A stretch of DNA of 11,613 bases. Origin: an uncultured Actinomycetes bacterium (lineage in GTDB: Bacteria; Actinomycetota; Thermoleophilia; Solirubrobacterales; 70-9). The position numbers and the translations under genes were made by a program. The notes under the pieces were generated by a model that saw only the letters and a program-made list of their open reading frames with translations, did not search any database and was not told where the DNA came from. Shown one piece after another: positions 1-6,504 of this stretch (the stretch's first letter is position 1; each line of letters opens with the position of its first letter). The stretch covers positions 1-11,613 of the forward strand of contig CAMLHB010000060.1 in NCBI GenBank assembly GCA_946479725.1, written 5' to 3'.

Positions 1-46
1 GGGTCGCACACCCTCCTAATCGATCAAGTAGGAGGGTGTGCGACCC
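1..46. repeat. Perfect 18-bp inverted repeat (hairpin) at the window edge
   Basis: Bases 1-18 and 29-46 are exact reverse complements around a 10-base loop (19-28), so either strand could form a very stable GC-rich stem. It resembles the terminator-like stems at 7363-7410 and 9431-9460 but is not between two convergent stop codons. The frame of the downstream ABC ATPase runs through it without a stop, and that gene's GTG candidate (36) lies inside the right arm. No T-tract follows. It may be a terminator of an upstream gene, or a palindrome sitting in a coding linker. The window edge prevents a decision, and the arms could extend further left. Confidence 0.8.
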
Positions 47-779
47 CCATCCCCAGGTCCCGGTCCTTCAGGCGAAGGGACTGTGGGTCGAGCTGGATAG
101 AGGGGACGATCGGCGGGACGTACTGAAGGGCGTCGAGTTGACGATCCGCGCTGGCGAACGGGTGGCGCTGATGGGTCGGAACGGAGCGGGGAAGAGCACG
201 CTGTTGCGGACTGCCGCTGGTCTGCACGAGCCGGTCGCGGGGAAGCTGTCCGTCGACTCGATCGCGCTGCTGACCCAGAACCCCGGCGACTATTTGGTCC
301 GCGAGCGAGTCGGCGATGAGCTGCCGGGGGACGATGGGTTGGCAGCGCTGCGAATCGTCGGCCTCGGGGACAAGATCGACGCCGACCCGCGCGACCTCTC
401 GGGCGGGGAGCGCCAGCGTCTCGCCCTCGCGATCGCCCTCGCGGGGCGGATGGATGGCGAGAACCTTCCGGGCCTCGTCGCCCTCGACGAGCCGACCCGC
501 GGCATGGACCACGCGCGCAAAGGCGAGCTCGTGGAGTTAATCGAAGCGCTGACGGCTGCCAGCGCGGTCGTCGTCGCCACCCACGACGTCGAGTTCGCCT
601 CCGAGTTCGCCGAGCGCGTCGTGCTGCTCGGCGACGGCGTCGTCATCGCCGACGGGCCGATGGAGGAGATCCTCTCCGGCGGTTGGTACTTCGCCACCGA
701 GGTCGCCCGGGTGCTCGACCTGCCGGGCGTCGTCACCCCCGAGCAGGGCGCCGAGGCGCTGCGAGAGGAGGGATCGTGA
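36..779 (+). CDS. ECF-type ABC transporter ATPase (possibly C-terminal half of a two-ATPase protein)
   Basis: Cytoplasmic ATP-hydrolysing subunit of an energy-coupling-factor vitamin importer. Counting from the GTG at 36, Walker A is GRNGAGKST (47-55), the Q-loop glutamine is Q81 in TQNPGDYL, the signature is LSGGE (121-125), Walker B ends at D151-E152 (LVALDEPT), and the switch histidine is H183 (ATHD). The QNPGDYL Q-loop is ECF-like. Only 40 residues separate Q81 from the signature, fewer than in usual EcfA proteins, which fits the second domain of a fused double ATPase. The start is doubtful: the frame is open to base 3, and the GGAGG before GTG 36 has no spacer and sits in a hairpin arm. 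The stop overlaps the GTG of the S-component gene, so the two are co-translated. Expect EcfT, and perhaps a first ATPase domain, to the left. Confidence 0.85.
   Translation: MCDPHPQVPVLQAKGLWVELDRGDDRRDVLKGVELTIRAGERVALMGRNGAGKSTLLRTAAGLHEPVAGKLSVDSIALLTQNPGDYLVRERVGDELPGDDGLAALRIVGLGDKIDADPRDLSGGERQRLALAIALAGRMDGENLPGLVALDEPTRGMDHARKGELVELIEALTAASAVVVATHDVEFASEFAERVVLLGDGVVIADGPMEEILSGGWYFATEVARVLDLPGVVTPEQGAEALREEGS
766..772 (+). promoter_or_regulatory. Ribosome binding site for the S-component gene
   Basis: AGGAGGG lies 3 bases before GTG 776 (4 from the GGAGG core), inside the 3' end of the ATPase gene. It decides the start of the following gene: the same frame has an ATG at 683, but that lies deep inside the ATPase and would give a 31-residue lead that looks like out-of-frame translation. 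Confidence 0.75.
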
Positions 780-2809
780 CCTGGGAGGGCGCCAGCTTCC
801 TGATCGTCGGCGCGGTGATCCTCGCCGGCTTCGCCTGGTACGAGCGCTCGCGGCCGCCGGCGCAGGTGGTGGCGCTGGTCGCCACCCTGGCGGCCCTGGC
901 GATCGCCGGGCGCATCGCCTTCGCCGCCTTCCCCAACGTCAAGCCGACGACCGACATCGTCATCTTCGCCGGCTACGCCCTCGGCGGCGCCCCCGGCTTC
1001 GCGGTCGGAGCCCTCACCGCCCTCGTCTCCAACTTCTGGTTCGGCCAGGGCCCCTGGACGCCATGGCAGATGGCGGGGTGGGGGCTGTGCGGCGTGCTCG
1101 GCGCGTTCCTGGCCCTGGGAACGCGCAACGCCGGTCGCTTCGCCCTGGCGGCAACCTGCGGTTTTGCTGGCATTTTGTACGGCGCTCTGCTGAACTTCTC
1201 GCTGATGGCGACGTACGGTGGGGACCTATCGTGGCGGCACTTCCTCCTTCTCGAGGGACGGGCGGTGCCGTTTGAAATCGCCCACGTGGTCGGCAACGTC
1301 GTCCTCGCGCTGGTCGCCGGGCCGGCGATGGTGAGGATGCTGACGCGCTTTCGCCGCCGCTTCGAATGGGAGCGGGGGACGGCCCCCGCCGCCACGCCCC
1401 GGCCCCAGGGACCGCTTGGCGGCGCGCTGCGCAGCGGCGGCGTCGCGGCGCTGCTGCTCGTCGCCCTCCTCGCCCTGACGGCGCCGCCCGCGCACGCCTC
1501 CTCTCTCAGCCACTCGGCTGCCTGGCTCGAATCGGTGCAGAACGGCGACGGCGGCTTCGGCCCCTCGGCCAGCGACGAATCGGGAGCCGCGACCACCTGC
1601 TGGGTGATGCTGGGCCTGGAGGCGACTGGCCGCAACCCGCTCGACGTCACCTCGGCGAAAGGGAAGACGCCGGTCGACTTCCTGCGCAGGGAAATCGGCA
1701 GCATCGGCAGCTCCGGCGACCTCGCCCGCACGATCCTCGCGCTCGAGGGCGCGGGGGTGGACCCGCGTCACTTCGCCGACCACAACCTGGTCGCCGAGCT
1801 CTTGGCGAGCCAGCGCGACAACGGCTCCTACCACGGCTGGCCGAACTCAACCGCCTTCGCCGTGGTGGCCCTGCGCGCCGCCGGGGTCAGCGGCGTGCAG
1901 AAGTCGCTCGACTGGCTGCGAAAGGTCCAGAACGACGACGGCGGCTGGGGCGACACCCCCGGATCCCCAAGCACCACCGACGGCACCGGCGCGGTGATGC
2001 AGGCGCTCTCGCCGGACTCCAAAGCCGCGGGCCAGGGCCTCTTCTACCTGCGCCACCACGCCCAGCAGAAGGGCGGCGGCTTCCCGCTCGGCGGCAACGG
2101 CGTCGTCAACACGATGTCGACCGCCTGGGCGATTCAGGGAATCCTCGCCGTCGGCGGCAACCCCGACTCCTTCCGGCGCGGCAGCGTCAGCGCCCCCGAG
2201 TATCTCGCCCACAACCTCCGCGTCGACGGTTCCTACCGCTACGCCAACCCCGACCAGACCGCCTCTGAAGTCGCCAACCAGACCCCGGTCTGGGTGACCG
2301 GCCAGGTGTTGGTCGCGGCCGCCGGCAAGTACTACCCGATCGCCGCGCCCCCGCGGGCGCCCGAGCCGAAGAAGGCGAAGAACAGCTCCTCTGAATCGGG
2401 AGGGGTGAACCCGTCCCTGACCGTGCCGCCGCCGAGCTCTGGCTCCGCGCCCTCCTCCTCGGACCTGAAGCAGTTCTTCGAAAACACCCAGCAGGGGTCG
2501 GCCGGCGGGTCCGGGTCCGGTGGCGGCGGCAGTGGTGGTGGCGGCAAGAAGGGCGGCAGGGGGGCCGCCGGCGGCCTGCCGGAAATCCCCGTCACCGGCA
2601 GCGAAGTCGTGCCCGAGGGCGATCTCGGCACCAGCCCCGGCTCGACCGCCCCCCAGGCCTCGGGCGAACCCGCAGCGGCGACCAGCGAAAGCGACTCGGG
2701 CAGCAGCACCGCCGGCGCCATCCTCCTCGGCCTGCTCGCCGGCTGCGTCCTCTTCGGCGCCGGCCTCGCCGGCCGTCGCGGCTGGATGCGCTGGCGCTAC
2801 GGGCTCTAA
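776..2809 (+). CDS. ECF transporter S component fused to an extracellular prenyltransferase/transcobalamin-like barrel
   Basis: Predicted 677-aa membrane protein. Residues 1 to about 200 form several hydrophobic helices of an ECF S component, with FPNVKPTTD near 52 and NFWFGQGPWTPWQM near 86, as in the COG4720/CbrT-like group. A second hydrophobic stretch (about 217-240) ends in AHASS, like a signal or anchor helix. Residues about 243-520 carry repeated QNGDGGFG, QRDNGSYHGW and QNDDGGWGD motifs, typical of alpha/alpha barrels of the prenyltransferase/squalene-cyclase fold shared with transcobalamin and intrinsic factor. A Pro/Ser/Gly linker follows (about 520-640), including Gly-Ser repeats and IPVTG. 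Last come one membrane helix (about 646-665) and a basic tail. Ordinary S components have about 200 residues, so the fusion is notable. It likely captures a ligand outside and passes it to the transporter. Cobalamin is inferred from the fold; the substrate is unproven. Confidence 0.8.
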   Translation: MTWEGASFLIVGAVILAGFAWYERSRPPAQVVALVATLAALAIAGRIAFAAFPNVKPTTDIVIFAGYALGGAPGFAVGALTALVSNFWFGQGPWTPWQMAGWGLCGVLGAFLALGTRNAGRFALAATCGFAGILYGALLNFSLMATYGGDLSWRHFLLLEGRAVPFEIAHVVGNVVLALVAGPAMVRMLTRFRRRFEWERGTAPAATPRPQGPLGGALRSGGVAALLLVALLALTAPPAHASSLSHSAAWLESVQNGDGGFGPSASDESGAATTCWVMLGLEATGRNPLDVTSAKGKTPVDFLRREIGSIGSSGDLARTILALEGAGVDPRHFADHNLVAELLASQRDNGSYHGWPNSTAFAVVALRAAGVSGVQKSLDWLRKVQNDDGGWGDTPGSPSTTDGTGAVMQALSPDSKAAGQGLFYLRHHAQQKGGGFPLGGNGVVNTMSTAWAIQGILAVGGNPDSFRRGSVSAPEYLAHNLRVDGSYRYANPDQTASEVANQTPVWVTGQVLVAAAGKYYPIAAPPRAPEPKKAKNSSSESGGVNPSLTVPPPSSGSAPSSSDLKQFFENTQQGSAGGSGSGGGGSGGGGKKGGRGAAGGLPEIPVTGSEVVPEGDLGTSPGSTAPQASGEPAAATSESDSGSSTAGAILLGLLAGCVLFGAGLAGRRGWMRWRYGL

Positions 2810-2843
2810 CCCGTCGCCCGGCGCTTCCGGGGCACCCTCGCTA

Positions 2844-2849
2844 TACCCT
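2844..2849 (+). promoter_or_regulatory. Possible -10 element for leaderless transcription of the nitroreductase gene
   Basis: TACCCT fits the actinobacterial TANNNT -10 pattern and ends 6 bases before ATG 2856, so transcription would begin at or next to the start codon. No Shine-Dalgarno sequence precedes this ATG. No good -35 box is visible. The motif is short and could be chance. Confidence 0.3.
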
Positions 2850-2855
2850 CGACCG

Positions 2856-3365
2856 ATGGACGTCGAGACCGCGATCCGCACCCGCCGCACCCACAAGGCC
2901 TACGCGCCGGTGCCGCTGTCGCGCGATCAGATCGACGAGCTGCTGGAGCTGGCCAGCTGGGCGCCGAACCACAACCTCACCGTGCCCTGGCGCTTCCGTG
3001 TGGTCGGCCCGGAGACGCTGCGCCGCCTGAAGGAGGTCGCCGGCCCGGAGGGAGCGGCAAAGCTCGACCGCGCCCCGACCCTGATCATCGTCTCCTGCGT
3101 CCTCAGCGGCGACCCGGTGGAAGAGGAAGAGGATCTGCACGCGACCGCCGCCGCCTCCTACATCGTCCTCCTCGCCGCCCACGCCCGCGGCCTCGCCGGC
3201 TACTGGCGCACGCCAGGTCTCCTCCGCAGCGGGGAGGGACGCGCCGCCGTCGGCCTCTCCGAGGAGGAGCGCTTCGTCGCCCTCCTCCACCTCGGCCACC
3301 CGCGCCAGGAGAAGCCGCCCCCCGAGCGCCCCGGCGCCGACCGCACGACGACCTACCTCGACTGA
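2856..3365 (+). CDS. Small nitroreductase-family flavoprotein
   Basis: A 169-aa protein of the FMN-dependent nitroreductase fold, close in length and layout to the compact YdjA-like group. The N terminus has the phosphate-binding arginine cluster AIRTRRTHKAY (about 6-16). It is followed by LLELASWAPNHNLTVPWRF (about 30-50), the usual active-site and FMN-contact region, and a central helix HATAAASYIVLLAAHARGL leading to GYWRTP. The reaction would be NAD(P)H-dependent reduction of a nitro or quinone-like substrate; the true substrate cannot be read off. The start is the ATG at 2856: the frame extends upstream only as out-of-frame translation of the S-component gene. Its TGA overlaps the ATG of glpD by one base, implying translational coupling. 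A role in B12 lower-ligand chemistry (BluB is a distant relative) is not supported by length or motifs. Confidence 0.85.
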   Translation: MDVETAIRTRRTHKAYAPVPLSRDQIDELLELASWAPNHNLTVPWRFRVVGPETLRRLKEVAGPEGAAKLDRAPTLIIVSCVLSGDPVEEEEDLHATAAASYIVLLAAHARGLAGYWRTPGLLRSGEGRAAVGLSEEERFVALLHLGHPRQEKPPPERPGADRTTTYLD

Positions 3366-5068
3366 TGCTGAGCCGCGCCCGCGCCATCGAGGAGATCGCC
3401 GGCAAGCACTTCGAGGTGGTGGTGATCGGCGGCGGCATCACCGGCGCGGGGGTCGCCCTCGACGCCGCCTCGCGCGGCTACTCGGTCGCCCTGCTGGAGC
3501 GCGGCGACTACGCCGCCGGCACCTCGAGCCGCTCCTCGAAGATGGTCCACGGCGGCCTCCGCTACCTGCAGAACTTCGACCTCGGCCTCGTCCGCGAGGC
3601 GCTGCTGGAGCGGCAGTTGATGGTGCGCCTGGCGCCGCATCTGGTCTACCCGACCCCGTTTCTTGTCGCCTCCCTCGGGGAGGAGCGCCGCGACCGCAAA
3701 CTCGGCCTCGGGCTGAACATGTACGACGTGATGGCGACCAGTCGCGCCGGCCGCAGCCGCCGGGGGCGCCGCTCCGCCCGCGAGCTCGAAGACGACTCCT
3801 ACTGGTCGCCCGACCGCCACCGGACGATCCCCGGGGACGAGGTGCTGGAGCTGGTCCCGGCGCTGGCCCCGCGCGAACCCCACGACGCCTACCTCTTCTA
3901 CGACTGTCAGACCGACGACGTCCGCCTCGTCCTCACCGTGCTCGGCGAGGCCGAGCGCTTCGGGGCGGTGATGCTGAACGGGGCCGAGGTGACCGAGATC
4001 CTCGCCGACAACGGCAGGGCGACCGGCGTCGCCTTCGTCGAGGAGACCTCGGGAGAGCGGATGCAGGTCGGCGCCGACCACGTCGTCAACGCCACCGGCG
4101 TCTTCGCCGACCGGATCCGCCCCGAGGAGCTGCTGGGCGAGGAGGACGTGCCGCGAATCGCGCCCAGCCGCGGCACCCACCTGCTGATCGACTCCGAGCA
4201 GCTGCCGATGGGGGACGCCGCCTGCATCGTCCCCGCCGGCGAGGGCCGGATGATCTTCTCCCTGCCCTGGTACGGCCGCACCCTGGTCGGCACCACCGAC
4301 AACGACTTCGAGGGCGACATCGTCCACCCGCGGCCCGCGGCGGACGACGTCGAGTACCTGTTGAACGCGGTCAACGAGTTCTTCGGGACGGCGATCGGCG
4401 AGGGCGACCTGGTCGGCGCCTACGCCGGCGTGCGGCCGCTGATCTCGACCGGCGATCCGCGCAAGTCGGTCGACATCTCCCGCAAAGCCGAGCTCTACGA
4501 GACCTCCTCGGGGATGCTGACGATCACCGGCGGCAAGCTCACCACCTGGCGACGGATGGCGAAGCAGACGGTCGACCGCCTGGTCGAGCGCGAGGGCCGG
4601 GAGGCGCCCTGCCACACCGACGAGATCCCGCTGGGGATGGAGGCGCGGCCGGAGGACCTGGCGGCGCCGGCCGGGGTGGGGGAGGAGGCGACCCGGCAGC
4701 TCGCCTTCCGCTATGGGCACGCGGCCCGGCGGGTGCTGGAGATTGCCCGCAGCGATCCGAAGCTGGCGCAGCCGATCGTCCCCGGTCGCCCCGACCTGCT
4801 GGCCGAGGTGGTGCTGGCGGCCCGCTCCGAGCAGGCGCGCAGCGTCGCCGACGTGCTCCTGCGGCGCACCCGGCTGGGGATCCTCGCGGCGCCGCGGCTG
4901 CGGACGGCGAAGGCGGTCCGCCCGGTCGCCGACGCGCTCGGGGCGGAGCTGGGCTGGGGCCGGCGGCAGCGCTCGCGCGAGGCCGAGGCCTGGCTCGAGG
5001 TCGCCGCCGCCGAGGGCATCGACCCCGCCGCGACCCTGGGCCGGTCGCCCGCCGCCGCGGTCGAATAG
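3365..5068 (+). CDS. glpD: Aerobic (FAD-dependent) glycerol-3-phosphate dehydrogenase
   Basis: A 567-aa peripheral membrane flavoenzyme oxidising sn-glycerol 3-phosphate to dihydroxyacetone phosphate and passing electrons to quinones. The Rossmann FAD motif is VVVIGGGITGAG (18-29), followed by the family hallmarks LERGDYAAGTSSRSSKMVHG and GGLRYLQNFD, then VNATGVFAD, the RGTHLL segment, WYGRTLVGTTD, AGVRPL and ITGGKLTTWR. The C-terminal about 150 residues match the alpha-helical DAO_C domain. Length is normal for the family and no key motif is missing. A Ser/Arg-rich insert (SRAGRSRRGRRS, near 125-140) interrupts the region where homologues are usually shorter. It starts on the last base of the nitroreductase stop codon. 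No glpK or glpF is seen nearby. Family assignment is secure; distinction from homologues in glycerophospholipid turnover rests on overall similarity. Confidence 0.93.
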   Translation: MLSRARAIEEIAGKHFEVVVIGGGITGAGVALDAASRGYSVALLERGDYAAGTSSRSSKMVHGGLRYLQNFDLGLVREALLERQLMVRLAPHLVYPTPFLVASLGEERRDRKLGLGLNMYDVMATSRAGRSRRGRRSARELEDDSYWSPDRHRTIPGDEVLELVPALAPREPHDAYLFYDCQTDDVRLVLTVLGEAERFGAVMLNGAEVTEILADNGRATGVAFVEETSGERMQVGADHVVNATGVFADRIRPEELLGEEDVPRIAPSRGTHLLIDSEQLPMGDAACIVPAGEGRMIFSLPWYGRTLVGTTDNDFEGDIVHPRPAADDVEYLLNAVNEFFGTAIGEGDLVGAYAGVRPLISTGDPRKSVDISRKAELYETSSGMLTITGGKLTTWRRMAKQTVDRLVEREGREAPCHTDEIPLGMEARPEDLAAPAGVGEEATRQLAFRYGHAARRVLEIARSDPKLAQPIVPGRPDLLAEVVLAARSEQARSVADVLLRRTRLGILAAPRLRTAKAVRPVADALGAELGWGRRQRSREAEAWLEVAAAEGIDPAATLGRSPAAAVE

Positions 5069-5071
5069 TCT
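5066..5071 (+). promoter_or_regulatory. Possible -10 element before the Rho-like gene
   Basis: TAGTCT, which includes the glpD stop codon, fits TANNNT and lies 9 bases before ATG 5081. No convincing Shine-Dalgarno sequence lies in the 12-base gap. It could give a nearly leaderless separate transcript, but co-transcription with glpD is equally possible. Confidence 0.2.
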
Positions 5072-5080
5072 GCGGCCCCG

Positions 5081-5866
5081 ATGAACAAGGCCGAGCTGGA
5101 GAAAAAGACCCTGTCCGAGCTGCACTCGCTGGCCGCCGAGGCCGGCGTCCAGCGCTACCGGATGCTGAGCAAGGGCGAGCTGGTGGAGAAGCTCGCCGAC
5201 GGCACTGGCGGCGGTGGTGGGGCTGAGAAGGCTTCGGAGCGCCCCCCGCGCCAGCGTCGCGAGCGACGGGAACGGCGCGAGCCGCGCGAGCGTCCCGAGA
5301 AGGCACCCGAGCGCGAGCCCGCGCCCGAGCCGGTCGCCGAGCAGAAGCCCGCTGCGCCCGCCCCGGCGGCGGTCGAGACTCCGCGTCCGCGACGCCGGCG
5401 TCGGCGCCGCTTCGGCCGCCGCAGCAAGGGGGTCACCCTGCAGGGGATGCTGCTGCCCCCCGAGGCCGGCCGCCAGGCACTCGTCTTCGCCGAGACCCGC
5501 GAGGGCTGCACGGCACTGCTGCGCAGCGCCGCCGCCGACCTCGCAGCCGACTCCAAGGGACCCGATCCCGTCGCCCTGCTGATCGACCCCAGCCCCGAGG
5601 AGCTGGCCGACTGGAAGCGCGAGGCGCCGCAGGCCGAGATCGTCTCCGCCGGCCAGCCCCGCCACGCCAGCGACGCCCTCGCCCAGGCCGCCGCCCGCGC
5701 CGGCCGCGGCGAAGACGTGATCCTCCTGGTCGACTCGCTGACCCGTCTCGGCGAGGCCTACGAAGACGCCGAGGCCGCGAAGGAGTTCTTCGACGCCGGT
5801 CGTGTCCAGGGCAATCAGGGTGGCGGTTCCCTCACCATCCTCGCCGCCCTCGAGCGCACTTCCTGA
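5081..5866 (+). CDS. Truncated Rho-like protein: Rho N domain plus inactive RecA-like domain
   Basis: A 261-aa protein. Residues 1-38 (EKKTLSELHSLAAEAG, ...MLSKGELVEKLAD) match the Rho_N helical domain. Residues about 40-112 are a Gly, then Arg/Glu/Pro-rich linker of the type found in actinobacterial Rho. Residues about 113-261 resemble part of the Rho motor: LVFAETREGCTALL (about 134-147) aligns with the P-loop, ALLIDPSPEELADW with the catalytic-glutamate segment, DVILLVDSLTRLG (D218) with Walker B, and GGGSLTILAALE with the conserved stretch after the Q-loop. The P-loop lysine position is Cys, the catalytic Glu position is Pro, the Q-loop is largely deleted, the S1-like RNA-binding domain is absent, and the protein stops before the R-loop and arginine finger. 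It is thus probably a non-ATPase Rho relative, perhaps a regulator or RNA-binding protein. The frame is intact, with no decayed C-terminal remnant downstream. Confidence 0.8.
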   Translation: MNKAELEKKTLSELHSLAAEAGVQRYRMLSKGELVEKLADGTGGGGGAEKASERPPRQRRERRERREPRERPEKAPEREPAPEPVAEQKPAAPAPAAVETPRPRRRRRRRFGRRSKGVTLQGMLLPPEAGRQALVFAETREGCTALLRSAAADLAADSKGPDPVALLIDPSPEELADWKREAPQAEIVSAGQPRHASDALAQAAARAGRGEDVILLVDSLTRLGEAYEDAEAAKEFFDAGRVQGNQGGGSLTILAALERTS

Positions 5867-5879
5867 CACGCTGCGAGCA

Positions 5880-5987
5880 AGGGGCCGGGTAGGTCCCGGA
5901 ACGTCTTGTACTTTTTCGGCGACTGGTCTTCGGACCGGCTCGCGACAATGACCGAAAAAGTTAAGTGCAGGGACCTACCCGGCCCCT
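5880..5987. terminator. Three-tier palindromic structure between convergent genes
   Basis: Outer arms 5880-5897 and 5970-5987 pair perfectly over 18 bp. Middle arms 5910-5919 (ACTTTTTCGG) and 5952-5961 pair perfectly over 10 bp. An inner stem 5923-5928/5933-5938 closes a TTCG loop as C(UUCG)G, the classic ultra-stable RNA tetraloop, on the plus-strand transcript only. Asymmetric internal loops separate the tiers. It lies 13 bases after the stop of the Rho-like gene and 4 bases beyond the stop of the convergent gene, so a bidirectional terminator is the simplest reading. Both strands also carry CTTTTTCGG after the outer arm. At 108 bases with stacked helices it is larger than a usual terminator and could be a structured RNA. 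Confidence 0.75.
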
Positions 5988-5991
5988 CCCA

Positions 5992-6459
5992 TCAACGCCG
6001 ATAAGCGATGCGCCGCCAGGACGGCTCTTTACTCAGCTCGATCAGCTCGTCGCTGCGGTCCGGCTGCACGTAGCCGAAGGTCTGGGTGCGCTCGTCGAAG
6101 ACGACGTCGAGCTCGCCCTCCTTGACCCGCTGGTCGAGCCAGGCGCCGCGGAAGACGAGGCGGCGGATCCAGTGGACGAGGCTGCGGTTGGAGGGCCCGA
6201 CCAGGTCTTCCCAGTTCTCGTTGATGTGCTCGCCGAGGCGAGAGCTGGGCTCGGCGATCTCGCCGCTGACCGCGAGGTCGAGGAGGTCGTCGAGCTCCTC
6301 GGCGCTGAGCCCCTGGTCGACGAAGCGGAGCTTCACGGCCGCCTGCTCAACGCGCTGGGCGAAGTCCTCCTCGTTGAAGGCAAAGCGGAGCTCGCCGTAC
6401 TCCAGCACGTAGTCGGAGCCGGACTCGTAATTCCCTCTGCGGGTCGTCTTCTTATCCAT
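5992..6459 (-). CDS. Unrecognised 155-aa protein
   Basis: I do not recognise this family. The protein is soluble and acidic, with no signal peptide or membrane segment. It starts MDKKTTRRGNYESG, then has an amphipathic, Glu/Asp-rich central part (AVKLRFVDQGLSAEELDDLL), a WIRRLVFRGAWLD segment and a beta-like DVVFDERTQTFGYVQPD before a basic end. Mixed composition (W, Y, F, N, K spread through it) marks this strand as the real one; the opposite frame is low-complexity V/L/A/E. The ATG at 6459 is the only clear start: upstream the frame is open but has no ATG, GTG or TTG nearby, and no Shine-Dalgarno sequence is visible. It converges with the Rho-like gene and diverges from the PHP phosphatase gene. 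Confidence 0.7.
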   Translation of the reverse strand: MDKKTTRRGNYESGSDYVLEYGELRFAFNEEDFAQRVEQAAVKLRFVDQGLSAEELDDLLDLAVSGEIAEPSSRLGEHINENWEDLVGPSNRSLVHWIRRLVFRGAWLDQRVKEGELDVVFDERTQTFGYVQPDRSDELIELSKEPSWRRIAYRR

Positions 6460-6475
6460 GAGTTGAAGCCAGTCC

Positions 6476-6498
6476 GCTGACGCAAGCCCGGCGTCAGC
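6476..6498. repeat. Inverted repeat GCTGACGC-N7-GCGTCAGC
   Basis: Perfect 8-bp arms (6476-6483, 6491-6498) with a 7-base spacer, 17 bases upstream of the start of the 155-aa gene and in the 170-base gap shared with the divergent PHP phosphatase gene. The size and place suit a dimeric regulator's operator or a small 5'-UTR hairpin. No promoter could be assigned confidently in this gap. Confidence 0.55.
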
Positions 6499-6504
6499 AG
6501 GTCC

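Noticed and set aside
683..775. Longer N terminus for the S-component protein from ATG 683
   Set aside because: It is the ATPase coding region read out of frame; GTG 776 has a strong ribosome binding site and begins the first membrane helix.
2508..2560. Gly/Ser-coding repeat as a DNA tandem repeat element
   Set aside because: It is explained by a flexible Gly-Ser linker in the fusion protein; repeat units are short and irregular.
2577..2640. IPVTG in the S-component fusion as a sortase signal
   Set aside because: It is not LPxTG, and the membrane helix lies about 45 residues further on rather than directly after the motif.
1847..2896. 349-residue minus-strand open frame opposite the barrel domain
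   Set aside because: Mirror of a GC-rich gene, alanine/glycine-rich and without recognisable motifs.
2856..3365. BluB (B12 lower-ligand synthesis) identity for the nitroreductase, given the possible B12 transporter next door
   Set aside because: The protein is far shorter than BluB and its motifs fit the small YdjA-like group.
3353..5869. 838-residue open frame on the minus strand opposite glpD and the Rho-like gene
   Set aside because: Low-complexity G/A/L/D/R composition mirroring GC-rich codons of the plus strand; glpD has full family motifs on the other strand.
5965..6480. 171-residue plus-strand open frame opposite the unknown 155-aa gene
   Set aside because: Almost only V, L, A, E, D and G; it begins inside the palindrome. 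The minus-strand frame has normal protein composition.
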